A DNA stretch of 55,178 bases from an uncultured Lachnospiraceae bacterium (GCA_947588995.1 CANPZI010000018.1:1-55178), one strand, 5' to 3'. Shown: positions 25,737-35,005, counted from the first letter of the stretch. Notes: generated by a model from the letters alone, not told the origin. Numbers and translations are program-made.

Positions 25737-27104
25737 CTATTGCCCGGACCGGGCCGCATCCTCCCGCATCCGCATCCTGCACACGGCGAGAAGCTCCTCT
25801 CTGGTATTGCGCGCGGGTTCCTCCAGCACGAGTTCCAGAAGCTCCTTAAGGAGGATGCCGATCTGTCTGCCCGCCGGGATGCCGAGCGCGATCAGGTCGC
25901 TGCCGGAGACGGCCAGATCCCGCAGGCCCAGGCATTCTTTTCTCCGGCAGATACCCTGATAAAGTTCTTCTATGTAAGCGATCCTGCGGAGTTTCTCCTC
26001 CCGCTGATAGTCGCTCTGCGCGCTGACGTCCGCGCGTTTGACGTAAAACAGCAGCGGAAAGATATCCTCTCCCATACGGTTGACCGCGCGTCTGACGCCG
26101 CTGTCCGTCGGGCTGATTTCCTGGTCGTGGAAGCGCACGATCTTTGTCACCTTATCTATCGTATCATTGTCAAACTTAAGCCGCCGCAGGATATCCCGCG
26201 TCATCTTCTCACCGACCGCGGCATGGCCTTTGTTGTGGGTGATTCCGTCCTCGTCCACGGTTCTGGTCTGCGGTTTGCCGATATCGTGAAAAAGCATCCC
26301 GAGCCGCAGCACCTTATCCGGCGGAACGGCCGGCAGGGAATGCAGAATATGTTCGCCTACGCTGTAGCAGTGATGCGGATTGTTCTGCGCCGTCCGCATA
26401 CACAGATCGAACTCCGGCAGGATCTGCGCCGTGATGCCTGTCTCATAGGCGACGCGCAGATCGTCGGGATGGGCCGACGTCACCAGCTTCACCAGCTCCG
26501 CCTGAATGCGCTCCGCGCTGATGCGCTGCAGATTCGGCGCCAGCCTGCGGATCGCCGCTCTGGTTTCCTCCGCGATCTCATATCCCAGCTGCGCCGAGAA
26601 GCGGACCGCCCGGAGCATACGCAACGCGTCCTCCGTAAAGCGCTCTTTAGCGTCTCCCACGCAGCGTATCACGCCCAGTTCGATATCCCGCATACCGCCG
26701 AAGCAATCAACCAACCCGCTCTCGTCATTGTAGGCCATGGCGTTGATCGTGAAATCCCGCCGCCGCAGATCCTCCTCCAGGCTGGCCGTGAAAGTGACAT
26801 CTTTCGGGTGTCTGGCGTCCTCATACACGCCGTCGATCCGGTAGGTCGTCACCTCAAAGCTCTCCCTGTCCATGAGAACCGTCACCGTGCCGTGCCTGAT
26901 GCCGGTGTCCACCGTTCTGGCAAAAAGCCGCTTCGTCTCCTCCGGCCTGGCCGACGTGGTGATATCCCAGTCGTTTGGCGTCCGTCCCAGGACGGAGTCC
27001 CTCACGCAGCCGCCCACGGCATATGCCTCATAGCCTGCTGCCGTCAATATCTCTATCATCCTTTTTACTTTGTCAGGCAGCCTGATCTGCATACCGTTCC
27101 CCAT
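25737..27104 (-). CDS. cca: CCA-adding tRNA nucleotidyltransferase with HD domain
   Basis: 455 aa. Catalytic head: YAVGGCVRDSVLGRTPNDWDITTSARPEE with the metal-binding D-x-D (DWDIT), then RDFTINAMAYN and RMLRAVRFSAQLGYEI. The HD phosphohydrolase part reads LGMLFHDIGKPQTRTVDEDG, and HKGHAAVGEKMTRDIL follows. It builds or repairs the 3' CCA of tRNAs. It follows the small gene at 27111 by 6 nt, so the two are cotranscribed. The HD domain is typical of the long clostridial form. Confidence 0.95.
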   Translation of the reverse strand: MGNGMQIRLPDKVKRMIEILTAAGYEAYAVGGCVRDSVLGRTPNDWDITTSARPEETKRLFARTVDTGIRHGTVTVLMDRESFEVTTYRIDGVYEDARHPKDVTFTASLEEDLRRRDFTINAMAYNDESGLVDCFGGMRDIELGVIRCVGDAKERFTEDALRMLRAVRFSAQLGYEIAEETRAAIRRLAPNLQRISAERIQAELVKLVTSAHPDDLRVAYETGITAQILPEFDLCMRTAQNNPHHCYSVGEHILHSLPAVPPDKVLRLGMLFHDIGKPQTRTVDEDGITHNKGHAAVGEKMTRDILRRLKFDNDTIDKVTKIVRFHDQEISPTDSGVRRAVNRMGEDIFPLLFYVKRADVSAQSDYQREEKLRRIAYIEELYQGICRRKECLGLRDLAVSGSDLIALGIPAGRQIGILLKELLELVLEEPARNTREELLAVCRMRMREDAARSGQ

Positions 27105-27110
27105 TCAAAA

Positions 27111-27350
27111 TCAGCCGATGCTTGGCCCGTCGAACAAATCCTTGACCTTATCAAGATCCAAATGAGGATCTTCATCCTCTTTCGCAAGAGAATCTACCAG
27201 CTTGTCGATCTCTTTCTCCGACAGCGCGCTGCGGCTTCTCTCAATAAACTCTTTTTTCTCCCCGTCCGTCATATCCACGAAGCGATCCATCGCCGCACGG
27301 TTCGACGTGAGGGCGACTCCCAGTCCCAAAGGCATTTCATTGTAATCCAT
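27111..27350 (-). CDS. Small acidic hypothetical protein upstream of cca
   Basis: 79 aa, start backed by AGGAGG about 12 nt upstream. The sequence NEMPLGLGVALTSNRAAMDRF, followed by VDMTDGEKKEFIERSRS and LSEKEIDKLVDSLAKEDED, is largely helical and acidic with no membrane span. Similar short proteins occur beside other genes in Lachnospiraceae, but no function is known to me. A GGACGC/GCGTCC hairpin lies just upstream of the RBS (27376-27391). Confidence 0.65.
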   Translation of the reverse strand: MDYNEMPLGLGVALTSNRAAMDRFVDMTDGEKKEFIERSRSALSEKEIDKLVDSLAKEDEDPHLDLDKVKDLFDGPSIG

Positions 27351-27434
27351 AATTTTCCGAACCTCCTGTCATCCCGGACGCACTTGCGTCCTGTGTCTGT
27401 AAGTATGTACGGAAAATTCGGAAAATATACGCGC

Positions 27435-29669
27435 CTATGCCAGTGTCGCGATCCCTCTCAGCCGGATGTCGCCGCTCGACGCGCCGACCAGAATCTCATA
27501 ATCTCCCGCGTCCGCGACGAAATCATGCAGCGCTTCGTCGAAATACGAAAAATCCTCCCGGCGTAAGGTGAGCGTCACTTTTCTGGATTTGCCCGGCGCC
27601 AGCTCCACTTTCGTGTAGGCTTTCAGCTCCTTGTCGGGTCTGTCCACTCTGGAACCGATAGGCGCGACATAGATCTGTACCGCGTCCGCACCGATCCGTC
27701 TGCCGGTATTCTTTACCGTAAAGGTCACCCTGACCTCTCCGTTCTTCTCTGTCTTCAATGTCAGGCCGCTGTAGGCAAATTCCGTGTAGGACAGCCCGTG
27801 TCCGAAGCAAAATGCGGGCTTGATGCGCTGTCTGTCAAAATGACGGTAGCCGCAGTATAGACCCTCCTCCAGTTTGATCCTGCCCCAGAGGCCGAACTGT
27901 CCGTTCTTCGCATCGGCGCAGTCCTCATACTTCTCCGGAAAAGTCTCCGCCAGCTTGCCGGACGGATTGACCTCGCCGAAAAGAATCTCCGCAAACGCGG
28001 TTCCCGTCTCCATCCCCGCATAGTAACTCCACAGAATCGCTCCGGCCCTGTCTCTCCATGGCATCTCTACCGGCGAGCCGCCGATGAATGTGACGATCAG
28101 ATCTTTTCTGACCTTTAACAGTTCCTCGATCAGCATATCCTGCTCGTAAGGCAGTTTCATGTCCACGCGGTCAATCCCCTCGCTGTCGCTGTCATGATTC
28201 AGGCCGCCCACGAAGATAACCGCATCCGCATCTTTGGCCGCCGTGACAGCCTGGGCGAAGAGCGCCTGATTCTTCTCGTGAATCTCCGCCTGATCTTTCT
28301 TTAACTGCGCCAGACGTTCCTCCTCCCGCCTGCGGTGTACCCCCGGCATCTGCTCTTCGTTCCGCGCAAGCTGCCCGATGTCCGTTCCTTTCAGATCGTC
28401 CAGACTGTCCGCCTGCCAGTTGTGGTCAAATATCTTCGGCTTCTCCGGCACATGATACCCTTTATAGTACTCCACCTGTACATTGCCGCCCAGATAACAC
28501 TTTAACCCCATGAGCGGACTGATCTCATACAGCGCCTTGATCTCCGCGCTGCCGCCGCCGTCGGAGTGGATTTTGGCCGCGTTCTGCCCGATAACGACAA
28601 GCTTTTTTATCTTTGCCGCATTGAGAGGCAGAAGATGGTTTTCGTTTTTCAGTAAAATCATGGACTCTTCCGCGGTCTTCAAAATCATCTGTCTGTGATC
28701 CGGCGTATTGTACGCCCCCGTTCTGCGCTCCTCTCTGTGCCTGCCGAGCATTTTCAGGCGGAACATCAGCCGCAGCAGATGGCGCACTTTCTCATCGACC
28801 GCCTCCTCGGAGATCTCCCCCTTTTCGATCGCTTCTTTCAGCGGATTTGCCAGCAGATACTCGTCGAAATCGGGATATACCGACATCTCCAGATCGATGG
28901 AGCAGGCAGCGGCCTCGCCGGTCTTATGGATACCGCCCCAGTCGCTGATCACCGCGCCGTCAAAGCCCCACTCGCCGCGCAGCACCCGGTCTAACAGCAT
29001 CTTATTCTCGCAGCAGTGGTAACCGTTGACCTTATTGTATGCGCCCATGACAGAATAGGCGCCTCCCTCCTGCACGGCAGCTTTGAACGCCGGAAAATAG
29101 AGTTCGTACAGCGTCCTCTCATCGATCTCCTCGTCCACCATCAGACGGTCCGTCTCCTGCACATTGGCCGCAAAATGCTTCACGCACGCCGCCACATCAT
29201 TGTGCTGCACACCCTTGACAAAAGGAACCGTCATCGTCGCGGTCAGCTTCGGATCTTCGCTCATATACTCAAAATTCCGGCCGCACAGCGGACTGCGCTT
29301 GATATTGATGCCCGGCGCCAGGATGACATCCTTGCCGCGGCCTCTCGCCTCCGCGCCCAGAACCTTGCCCATCTCATAGGCACGGTATGGATTCCAGGTA
29401 GAAGCGAGCGCGCTGTTGCTCGGCAGATAGGACACATTGTCGTCGTTATTGCCCGCCGGAATCCACCTGTCGTTCATGAATTCCACGCGCACGCCCATCG
29501 GTCCGTCGGAAGTCGCCAGGCCCGGAATGCCGAGCCGCTCCACGCCGCCGGAACGAAACAGTCCCGCCCCATGAATCATGGCAATCTTCTCGTCAAGCGT
29601 CATTTTGCCGAGCAGCTTCTCGATTTCTTTCTCCGTCTTCTTTGCCGTTCTCTCTGTCTCTGTTCTCAT
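27435..29669 (-). CDS. GH3 beta-glucosidase-type glycosidase
   Basis: 744 aa from the ATG at 29669 (GGAG 8 nt upstream); the open frame runs to 29780 but overlaps the preceding gene. The GH3 N-domain contains GIPGLATSDGPMGVRVEF, PGINIKRSPLCGRNFEY, CVKHFAANVQETDR and the nucleophile block FDGAVISDWGGIHK. The second domain starts near LLPLNAAKIKKLVVIGQNA. A fibronectin III-like C-domain ends it (LAPGKSRKVTLTLRREDFSYFDE). No signal peptide. It is 29 nt downstream of the GH127 gene, so both likely act on the same plant glycan. Confidence 0.92.
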   Translation of the reverse strand: MRTETERTAKKTEKEIEKLLGKMTLDEKIAMIHGAGLFRSGGVERLGIPGLATSDGPMGVRVEFMNDRWIPAGNNDDNVSYLPSNSALASTWNPYRAYEMGKVLGAEARGRGKDVILAPGINIKRSPLCGRNFEYMSEDPKLTATMTVPFVKGVQHNDVAACVKHFAANVQETDRLMVDEEIDERTLYELYFPAFKAAVQEGGAYSVMGAYNKVNGYHCCENKMLLDRVLRGEWGFDGAVISDWGGIHKTGEAAACSIDLEMSVYPDFDEYLLANPLKEAIEKGEISEEAVDEKVRHLLRLMFRLKMLGRHREERRTGAYNTPDHRQMILKTAEESMILLKNENHLLPLNAAKIKKLVVIGQNAAKIHSDGGGSAEIKALYEISPLMGLKCYLGGNVQVEYYKGYHVPEKPKIFDHNWQADSLDDLKGTDIGQLARNEEQMPGVHRRREEERLAQLKKDQAEIHEKNQALFAQAVTAAKDADAVIFVGGLNHDSDSEGIDRVDMKLPYEQDMLIEELLKVRKDLIVTFIGGSPVEMPWRDRAGAILWSYYAGMETGTAFAEILFGEVNPSGKLAETFPEKYEDCADAKNGQFGLWGRIKLEEGLYCGYRHFDRQRIKPAFCFGHGLSYTEFAYSGLTLKTEKNGEVRVTFTVKNTGRRIGADAVQIYVAPIGSRVDRPDKELKAYTKVELAPGKSRKVTLTLRREDFSYFDEALHDFVADAGDYEILVGASSGDIRLRGIATLA

Positions 29670-29698
29670 ATTGGTCTCCATTCCTGTTTTCGCTTGCT

Positions 29699-31633
29699 TT
29701 ATTTTTCGGGAATCCATACCCGCATCTGGTTCAGCCCGCGGTTGCCCCATGTATAATAAGGAATCAGCGTGATCCTGCACGGCTCTGCGGCAGGCGTCTC
29801 ATAGCTGTATAAATCGCTGCTTCCCTTTTCCCTGTAACCCTCCGCATACAGCTCCCGTATCCCGCACAGTTTGTCCGGCAGATATTCCCCGACGGCAATA
29901 CTGCCGCCCCTTTTATAATAGAGAGAAAGTACGTCGTCGTTATTGTCGGTCCCCTCGGCGCAGTAGACTAACGGTCCTCTCTCCACCGCCGCCTTGCCGG
30001 TATTGGCGGCCACCCTGCCGTTTGCATATACTTTCCGCACCGACATATCGAGTTCCACCGTCACCTCCGTCGGCTCGAAGAATGTCCCGTGCAGACAGGC
30101 ATAGCCGTTCCTGACCTCCATCTCCTGTTGTGCGGGCGCACCGTTCACACAGATCTTGGTATCTCTGCTCCACGCAGGCACACGGATGGCAAACCGCACG
30201 TCCATCGCTTTTTCTTTCGGCGTGAAACGGTACGTGATCCTGCCGTCATAGGGATAAGCCGTCTCCAGGGTAACGGTACCGCCAAATTCTTCGCTCACGT
30301 CCAGCGTGCCGCCCACGAAAAGATTGGAATACAGCGTATCTTTGTCAATATGCCACGCATATTCCGACAGAGAGGACAAAAGCCGCGCCACATTCGGCGG
30401 GCAGCAGGCGCAGGCAAACCATTTCGGTCTGACCGGCAGCGCGTGTCTGTGCGTCTGCGCCTCCCCGGAGATACCCGGCAGAGCCTCCAGAGGATTCACA
30501 TAGAAAAACCTCGTGCCGTCCAGCTGCATACCCGCCAGCACACAGTTGTACAGGGCGCGCTCCATCACATCCGCGTACCTGCCGTTCCGCTCTAAGTACA
30601 GCATCTTGTTGGAAAAAAAGATCAGCCCGATCGCCGCGCATGTCTCGGCATAGGCCGTGTCATTCGGCAGATGGTAGTCTTTCGTAAAGGCCTCCCCCTC
30701 ATAGGCGGATCCGATCGCTCCCGTCACATACATTCTGCACTGTGTGATGTTATTCCAAAGCGTCCTGCAGGCCTCCGCCAGGCTCTCATCCCCCGTCTCC
30801 AGCGCGGCATCCGCCATGCCCGTGTACAGATACACCGCTCTGACCGCATGGCCGACGGCCTTGCGCTGCATTCTCACGGGCTCCGCGTTCTGCGCATACT
30901 CCTTATCTGTGGGATGTCCTCCCCAGACAGACCAGTTGTTCCTCTGTTTCTCCTGTATAAAATAGTCGCTGTTGACGCCGCGCACATCGATGAAGTGCAG
31001 CGCCAGCTCCCGATATTTATCCTGCCCCGTAGCGCGGTACAGACGCATAAGCGCCAGCTCGATCTCCGGATGTCCGGGGTAACCCTCGGCGCCCTCCTCG
31101 ATAAAATGCCTGTAGATGTGATCCGCCATCCGGCACATAATCTCCAAAAGCTTCGTCTCACCGGTACACTCCGCGTAGGCGACCGCCGCCTCGATCATAT
31201 GTCCCGCACAGTACAGTTCGTGTGCCTCATGAAGATTGGTCCAGCGCCTGTCCGGCTCTTTCACCGTAAAATAAGTATTCAGATAGCCGTCCCCGTGCTG
31301 CGCCCGGCCGATCAGCTCTATGATCTCATCGCACCTTCTCTTCAGTCCGGCATCCTCATGCCGCGCCAGCGAATAGGCCGCGCCCTCCAGCCATTTTGCC
31401 ACATCGCTGTCCTGAAAAACCATGCCGTAAAACTCGCCCTCACACTTTCCTGTGCGCAGCTTCTCGGCAGCCATGCGGAAGTTCTCGATGCAATGGCTCT
31501 TCTCCGCGCCCTCGATACGGTCATTCAGCGCATTCTCCTGATAAGGCAGAACCACCTCCCGCACGAGCCGGACATAGCGCCCCCAGAAGCCGTCCGCCAC
31601 CGCAAACTTCCCGATCAGCTTCAAGTCCCCCAT
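29699..31633 (-). CDS. GH127 (DUF1680) beta-L-arabinofuranosidase-type enzyme
   Basis: 644 aa. An (alpha/alpha)6 barrel pattern: DSDVAKWLEGAAYSLARHEDAGL, GDGYLNTYFTVKEPDRRWTNL, HELYCAGHMIEAAVAYAE, and the metal/cysteine region FACACCPPNVARLLSSLSEYAW. In the characterised family a cysteine of this region is the nucleophile, held by a zinc site that includes a Glu and two further Cys. It removes beta-1,2-L-arabinofuranose in the characterised homologue. Start at 31633 has GGAGGA upstream. First gene of the GH127-GH3 unit. Confidence 0.9.
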   Translation of the reverse strand: MGDLKLIGKFAVADGFWGRYVRLVREVVLPYQENALNDRIEGAEKSHCIENFRMAAEKLRTGKCEGEFYGMVFQDSDVAKWLEGAAYSLARHEDAGLKRRCDEIIELIGRAQHGDGYLNTYFTVKEPDRRWTNLHEAHELYCAGHMIEAAVAYAECTGETKLLEIMCRMADHIYRHFIEEGAEGYPGHPEIELALMRLYRATGQDKYRELALHFIDVRGVNSDYFIQEKQRNNWSVWGGHPTDKEYAQNAEPVRMQRKAVGHAVRAVYLYTGMADAALETGDESLAEACRTLWNNITQCRMYVTGAIGSAYEGEAFTKDYHLPNDTAYAETCAAIGLIFFSNKMLYLERNGRYADVMERALYNCVLAGMQLDGTRFFYVNPLEALPGISGEAQTHRHALPVRPKWFACACCPPNVARLLSSLSEYAWHIDKDTLYSNLFVGGTLDVSEEFGGTVTLETAYPYDGRITYRFTPKEKAMDVRFAIRVPAWSRDTKICVNGAPAQQEMEVRNGYACLHGTFFEPTEVTVELDMSVRKVYANGRVAANTGKAAVERGPLVYCAEGTDNNDDVLSLYYKRGGSIAVGEYLPDKLCGIRELYAEGYREKGSSDLYSYETPAAEPCRITLIPYYTWGNRGLNQMRVWIPEK

Positions 31634-31652
31634 ATCATTTTCCTCCTCGTAT

Positions 31653-31686
31653 AAAAAAAGGGAACACCGGGTCGATCGGTATTCCC
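31653..31686 (-). terminator. Terminator after tRNA-Pro
   Basis: On the minus strand GGGAATACCG pairs with CGGTGTTCCC (one bulge), followed by TTTTTTT. It closes the tRNA-Pro transcript. Confidence 0.88.
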
Positions 31687-31698
31687 ACTAACGAAAAA

Positions 31699-31772
31699 TC
31701 GAAGCGACAGGATTTGAACCTGCGACCTCTGCGTCCCGAACGCAGCGCTCTACCAAGCTGAGCCACGCTTCG
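31699..31772 (-). tRNA. tRNA-Pro (anticodon CGG)
   Basis: 74 nt cloverleaf on the minus strand without encoded CCA. Acceptor CGAAGCG pairs with CGCTTCG, discriminator A. The anticodon stem CTGCG/CGCAG encloses TTCGGGA, so the anticodon is CGG and reads CCG. T-arm GCAGG TTCAAAT CCTGT. Own promoter and terminator. Confidence 0.95.
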
Positions 31773-31791
31773 ATACTTGCGGACAACTAAG

Positions 31792-31821
31792 ATCATACAA
31801 TATTTCATAGGCTTTTGTCAA
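31792..31821 (-). promoter_or_regulatory. Promoter of tRNA-Pro
   Basis: Minus-strand TTGACA (31816-31821) and TATGAT (31792-31797) with an 18-nt spacer, 20 nt upstream of the tRNA. Confidence 0.75.
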
Positions 31822-31860
31822 TGTTTCCGCAAGAATATTTTTAATAGGAAGATTTACCGC

Positions 31861-32439
31861 CTAATAATTGATTCCGGTAATGCCGAAGCTGCCGTCTTCC
31901 TGTTTGTTAAAGGTAATGTTCGGCTTGCCGTCTCCCATCACATAGCCCGCGCCGACTTCTACCAGCGTCGCATTGTCAAACGCATCGATCGCGCTCACCA
32001 GACTCTCGTCAAAAACCGTCTCCGCGCCAAGTTCTGCAAACGCAGCCGCGTCTTCGACCACCGCGCCTTCCTCAATTCCCACATAGACAGGATAAGCGAT
32101 CAGCGCGCTGAGCGCATCCATATCTTTCGCCGCAACCGCTTCTTTGATCTGATCCGCAAATGCTGCCGCTTCGGGATCCACACTGGCCGCCGTTTCCCCG
32201 GCCGCGCCGCTCTCCGGCTCATCCGCCGTCTCCGTGTCGGCAGTCTCTGTCTCCTGCTCCTCGGCCTCTGCCGCTTCCTCCTCCGCATCAGACTGCGTCG
32301 TCTCCGCCGCCGTTTCCTCAACCGGAGCTTCCTCCTGTGTCTGTACGCTCTCCTCTGTCCCGCTGCCGCCGCAGGCAGTCATCGCCAAACCCGCGCACAG
32401 GCAGAGCACCAGAGCCGTTACCTTTTTCTTCATCATCAT
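31861..32439 (-). CDS. Lipoprotein with acidic linker and small C-terminal domain
   Basis: 192 aa from the first of three ATGs at 32439 (GGGAGGA upstream); the open frame continues to 32586 but lacks an RBS. Signal MMMKKKVTALVLCLCAGLAMTACGG, lipid Cys in T-A-C-G-G. Residues 28-90 are an E/T/A-rich unstructured linker. The C-terminal ~100 residues (IKEAVAAKDMDALSALIAYPVY, AAFAELGAETVFDESLVSAI and VMGDGKPNITFN) look like a small NTF2-like cystatin-type fold. Function unknown. The upstream region carries copies of the 22-bp dispersed repeat. Confidence 0.75.
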   Translation of the reverse strand: MMMKKKVTALVLCLCAGLAMTACGGSGTEESVQTQEEAPVEETAAETTQSDAEEEAAEAEEQETETADTETADEPESGAAGETAASVDPEAAAFADQIKEAVAAKDMDALSALIAYPVYVGIEEGAVVEDAAAFAELGAETVFDESLVSAIDAFDNATLVEVGAGYVMGDGKPNITFNKQEDGSFGITGINY

Positions 32440-32478
32440 TTGCTTTCCTCCCTCATGAACTATTAGATGCTGTAATCC

Positions 32479-32674
32479 ATGGCGACTCCAAGGAGAATTG
32501 CAGAGCAATTCCCGGGACGCAGATTGCGGATTCTGGAGTCTATTATACCATATCAGCAGGAAATCAAGCGCGAGCAAAGCGAGCATTTGATTTCACCTGA
32601 TATGGTAACGACAGAATCTTTGAGTGCGCAGCACGGCGGCTGCGCAGCAGACGGATTCTGGAGTCTATTATACC
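32479..32674. repeat. Cluster of palindromic repeats with two copies of the 22-bp word
   Basis: Three adjacent hairpins are visible. First: GACTCC...GGAGTC enclosing GAATTGC/GCAATTC (32484-32540). Second: CCATATCAG...CTGATATGG enclosing GAAATCAA/TTGATTTC (32548-32605). Third: TGCGCAGC...GCTGCGCA (about 32627-32646). The 22-bp word known from 2258-2279 recurs at 32528-32549 and 32653-32674, each with TGGTATAAT on the minus strand. Looks like a dispersed palindromic element. Confidence 0.75.
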
Positions 32675-32722
32675 ACGCCTCCTGCTTTTGTAAAGATTGC
32701 GCAGATTTTAAGCATTCAACGG

Positions 32723-32751
32723 TTGACACTCTCGTTTCTGGCGAGTATAAC
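32723..32751 (+). promoter_or_regulatory. Strong promoter of the antiporter gene
   Basis: TTGACA (32723-32728), 17-nt spacer, TATAAC (32746-32751). The ATG is at 32795, leaving a leader of about 37 nt. Confidence 0.85.
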
Positions 32752-32794
32752 AGATTTTGGAATCAAAACAAATTTTATCTGTGAGGGTGGAATT

Positions 32795-33991
32795 ATGGAA
32801 TCATATGAAGTGTTGAAAGATCTGGCGATCATTTTATTTACCGCCAAATTCTTCGGCGTGCTCGCCAGGAAGTTCAAGGCGCCGCAGGTCGTCGGACAGA
32901 TCATCGCGGGACTGCTCATCGGCCCCTGCATACTCAATCTGATCAGCCCCGGACAGACGGAATTTATCTCCAAGCTCGCGGAGATCGGCGTGATTATCCT
33001 GATGTTTGAAGTCGGCATCGAGACGGACTTAAAGGAACTGATCAAGACCGGCCCCGTGGCTTTTCTGATCGCGTGCGCGGGCGTTTTTGTCCCGCTCGTT
33101 CTGGGCGCTTTATTGTATATGGGATTCTACGGCACCGCGCCGTGGGGCAGTGAGAACTTCTACAAAGCGGTCTTCATCGGCACCATCATGACGGCGACCA
33201 GCGTCAGCATTACTGTCGCCTCCCTGCAGGAGCTCGGCAAGATCAAGAGTAAAGTCGGCACCACCATTGTCAGCGCGGCAATCATCGATGATGTGATCGG
33301 CATTCTCGTCCTCACTTTTGTGATCGGTCTCAAGAATCCCGCATCACGTCCCCTCACCGTTCTTCTGCAGACCGCCGCTTTCTTCATCGTGGCGGTGATT
33401 GGCGGCTACATCGTATTTAAAGTATTCTCAACGCTGGATAAACGCTATCCGCATACCAGGCGTATCCCGATCGTCAGTCTTGCGTTCTGCTTCATGCTGT
33501 CCTATGTGGCGGAAAAATATTTCGGCATCGCGGATATCACGGGCGCATATATCGCGGGCGTCGTGCTGTGCAGCTTAAGCGACAATGAGTACATCGAACG
33601 CAAGAGCGACGTGATTTCCTATATGTTCTTCGGCCCGATCTTTTTCGCAAATATAGGCCTGAAAACATCTTTCGACGCGATGGACGGCAGACTGTTTACA
33701 TTCTGCATCTGTTTCGTCCTGGTAGCCTTAATCGCCAAGATCATCGGCTGCGGTCTGGTCAGCAGAATCTGCCGCTACTCCATGTCCGATTCCCTCAAGA
33801 TTGGTGTCGGCATGATGACGAGGGGCGAAGTGGCACTGATCGTCTCACAAAAAGGACTCGCGGCGGGACTCCTGACGGCGGACTACTTCGCGGCGGTCAT
33901 TCTCCTCATATTAGTCTCCTCGATCGCAACACCGATTATACTGAAACTGCTCTATGCGAGAGACGATAAGAAGTCAGGCGCTGCCGCCTGA
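32795..33991 (+). CDS. CPA2-type (Kef/NapA-like) cation:proton antiporter
   Basis: 398 aa from the ATG at 32795 (GAGGG 7 nt upstream); the frame is open back to 32624 but the promoter lies inside that stretch. Twelve or so hydrophobic spans. FKAPQVVGQIIAGLLIGPCIL and IGVIILMFEVGIETDLKELIKTG are hallmark sections of the family. SAAIIDDVIGILVLTF holds the two aspartates (D-D) of electrogenic antiporters. It lacks the C-terminal TrkA-N domain of KefB/C. It exchanges Na+ or K+ for H+ at the membrane; which ion is unknown. Confidence 0.9.
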   Translation: MESYEVLKDLAIILFTAKFFGVLARKFKAPQVVGQIIAGLLIGPCILNLISPGQTEFISKLAEIGVIILMFEVGIETDLKELIKTGPVAFLIACAGVFVPLVLGALLYMGFYGTAPWGSENFYKAVFIGTIMTATSVSITVASLQELGKIKSKVGTTIVSAAIIDDVIGILVLTFVIGLKNPASRPLTVLLQTAAFFIVAVIGGYIVFKVFSTLDKRYPHTRRIPIVSLAFCFMLSYVAEKYFGIADITGAYIAGVVLCSLSDNEYIERKSDVISYMFFGPIFFANIGLKTSFDAMDGRLFTFCICFVLVALIAKIIGCGLVSRICRYSMSDSLKIGVGMMTRGEVALIVSQKGLAAGLLTADYFAAVILLILVSSIATPIILKLLYARDDKKSGAAA

Positions 33992-33994
33992 CTT
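33971..33994. terminator. Hairpin across the stop codon of the antiporter gene
   Basis: AAGTCAGGC/GCCTGACTT, a perfect 9-bp stem with a GCTGCC loop, includes the TGA stop. T-rich DNA follows only 8-10 nt later on the plus strand (TGTTTTTCC). It may end both this gene and the convergent trxA transcript. Confidence 0.5.
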
Positions 33995-34034
33995 CCTGTC
34001 TGTTTTTCCTATATGCAGCTGCAGCGCTTCCGTC

Positions 34035-34352
34035 CTATAAAACTGCTTTCAGCTGATCCTCCAGCGCATCCTTGGACATCGCGCCGACGAGGGACGTTTT
34101 CTCCTCGCCTTTCACAAAAATCTTCATGGTCGGAATGGACATGACGCCGTATCTGGCCCGGATTGCCTCCTCCTCGTCGATGTTGCACTTTCCGATCTTC
34201 ACCCGGCCCTCATATTCCCCGGCAAGCTGTTCCACGAGGGGCGCCATCATCTTGCAGGGACCGCACCAGTCCGCATAGAAATCGACTAACACCGGCACAT
34301 CCGCCTCCAATACCTCTTTGTCAAAGTTCTCTGTCGTAAATTTGTACTCCAT
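34035..34352 (-). CDS. trxA: Thioredoxin
   Basis: 105 aa, full length. YKFTTENFDKEVLEADVPVLVDFYADWCGPCKMMAPLVEQLA carries the W-C-G-P-C-K active site, and GVMSIPTMKIFVKGE the cis-proline loop. It is the general cytoplasmic dithiol reductant. It lies 14 nt after trmB on the same strand, so it is probably cotranscribed with it. Confidence 0.97.
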   Translation of the reverse strand: MEYKFTTENFDKEVLEADVPVLVDFYADWCGPCKMMAPLVEQLAGEYEGRVKIGKCNIDEEEAIRARYGVMSIPTMKIFVKGEEKTSLVGAMSKDALEDQLKAVL

Positions 34353-34366
34353 CTGTGTCTCCTTTC

Positions 34367-35005
34367 TTACCTCGCAATAATATATTTGTAAATCGGATTT
34401 CCCATCGAGGAAAACCTCTCCTCATACTCTGTCATCACATTGTCCCGCATCATCTCCGCATCGCGGTGCAGATCTTCCGTCATCTGTTCCAGACGCCAGC
34501 CCGCCGGTTCCAGTTCCTCCAGCGCAAACCGGAACAATTCACGATTGTCCGTCTTGAACTCAAGCACGCCGTCGCTCTTTAGTATCTCATCATAGCGCTG
34601 CAAAAATTCACGGGAGGGCAGCCTGCGCTTCGCATGCCTGTCTTTCGGCCACGGGTCGGAAAAATTCAGATAAATGCGATCCACTTCCCCCGGTCCGAAC
34701 ACCGACGTAATCTCCTCGGCCTCCATGCGGATAAAGTACAGATTTGTCAGCGGTTCCGCCTCCAGCTTCTGAATGCCGCGCAGCAGAACGCTGGAATATT
34801 TTTCGATCCCCACATAGTTGATGTCGGGATGAGTTCCGGCCAGCTCCATGATAAATCTGCCCTTGCCCATGCCGATCTCGATCCGGATCGGATTGTCATT
34901 GCCAAAGACTTCTCTCCATCTTCCTCTGTGTTCCTGCGGCTCGTGAATCACGTAATCACTGGCCGCAATCAGTTCCCTGGAACCGCTGATATTGCGCAGT
35001 CTCAT
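34367..35005 (-). CDS. trmB: tRNA (guanine-N7-)-methyltransferase
   Basis: 212 aa, the usual length. SAM-binding and family blocks: PIRIEIGMGKGRFIMELA, INYVGIEKYSSVLLRG, then VDRIYLNFSDPWPKDRHAKRRLPSREFL, whose N-F-S-D-P-W-P-K motif is diagnostic. It methylates G46 of many tRNAs. Upstream gene of the trmB-trxA pair. Confidence 0.96.
   Translation of the reverse strand: MRLRNISGSRELIAASDYVIHEPQEHRGRWREVFGNDNPIRIEIGMGKGRFIMELAGTHPDINYVGIEKYSSVLLRGIQKLEAEPLTNLYFIRMEAEEITSVFGPGEVDRIYLNFSDPWPKDRHAKRRLPSREFLQRYDEILKSDGVLEFKTDNRELFRFALEELEPAGWRLEQMTEDLHRDAEMMRDNVMTEYEERFSSMGNPIYKYIIAR

Noticed and set aside
23706..27566. Long plus-strand frames (611 and 633 aa) opposite the PEGA, CotS-like and cca genes
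   Set aside because: Histidine/arginine-rich shadows of genuine genes, without family signatures or RBS.
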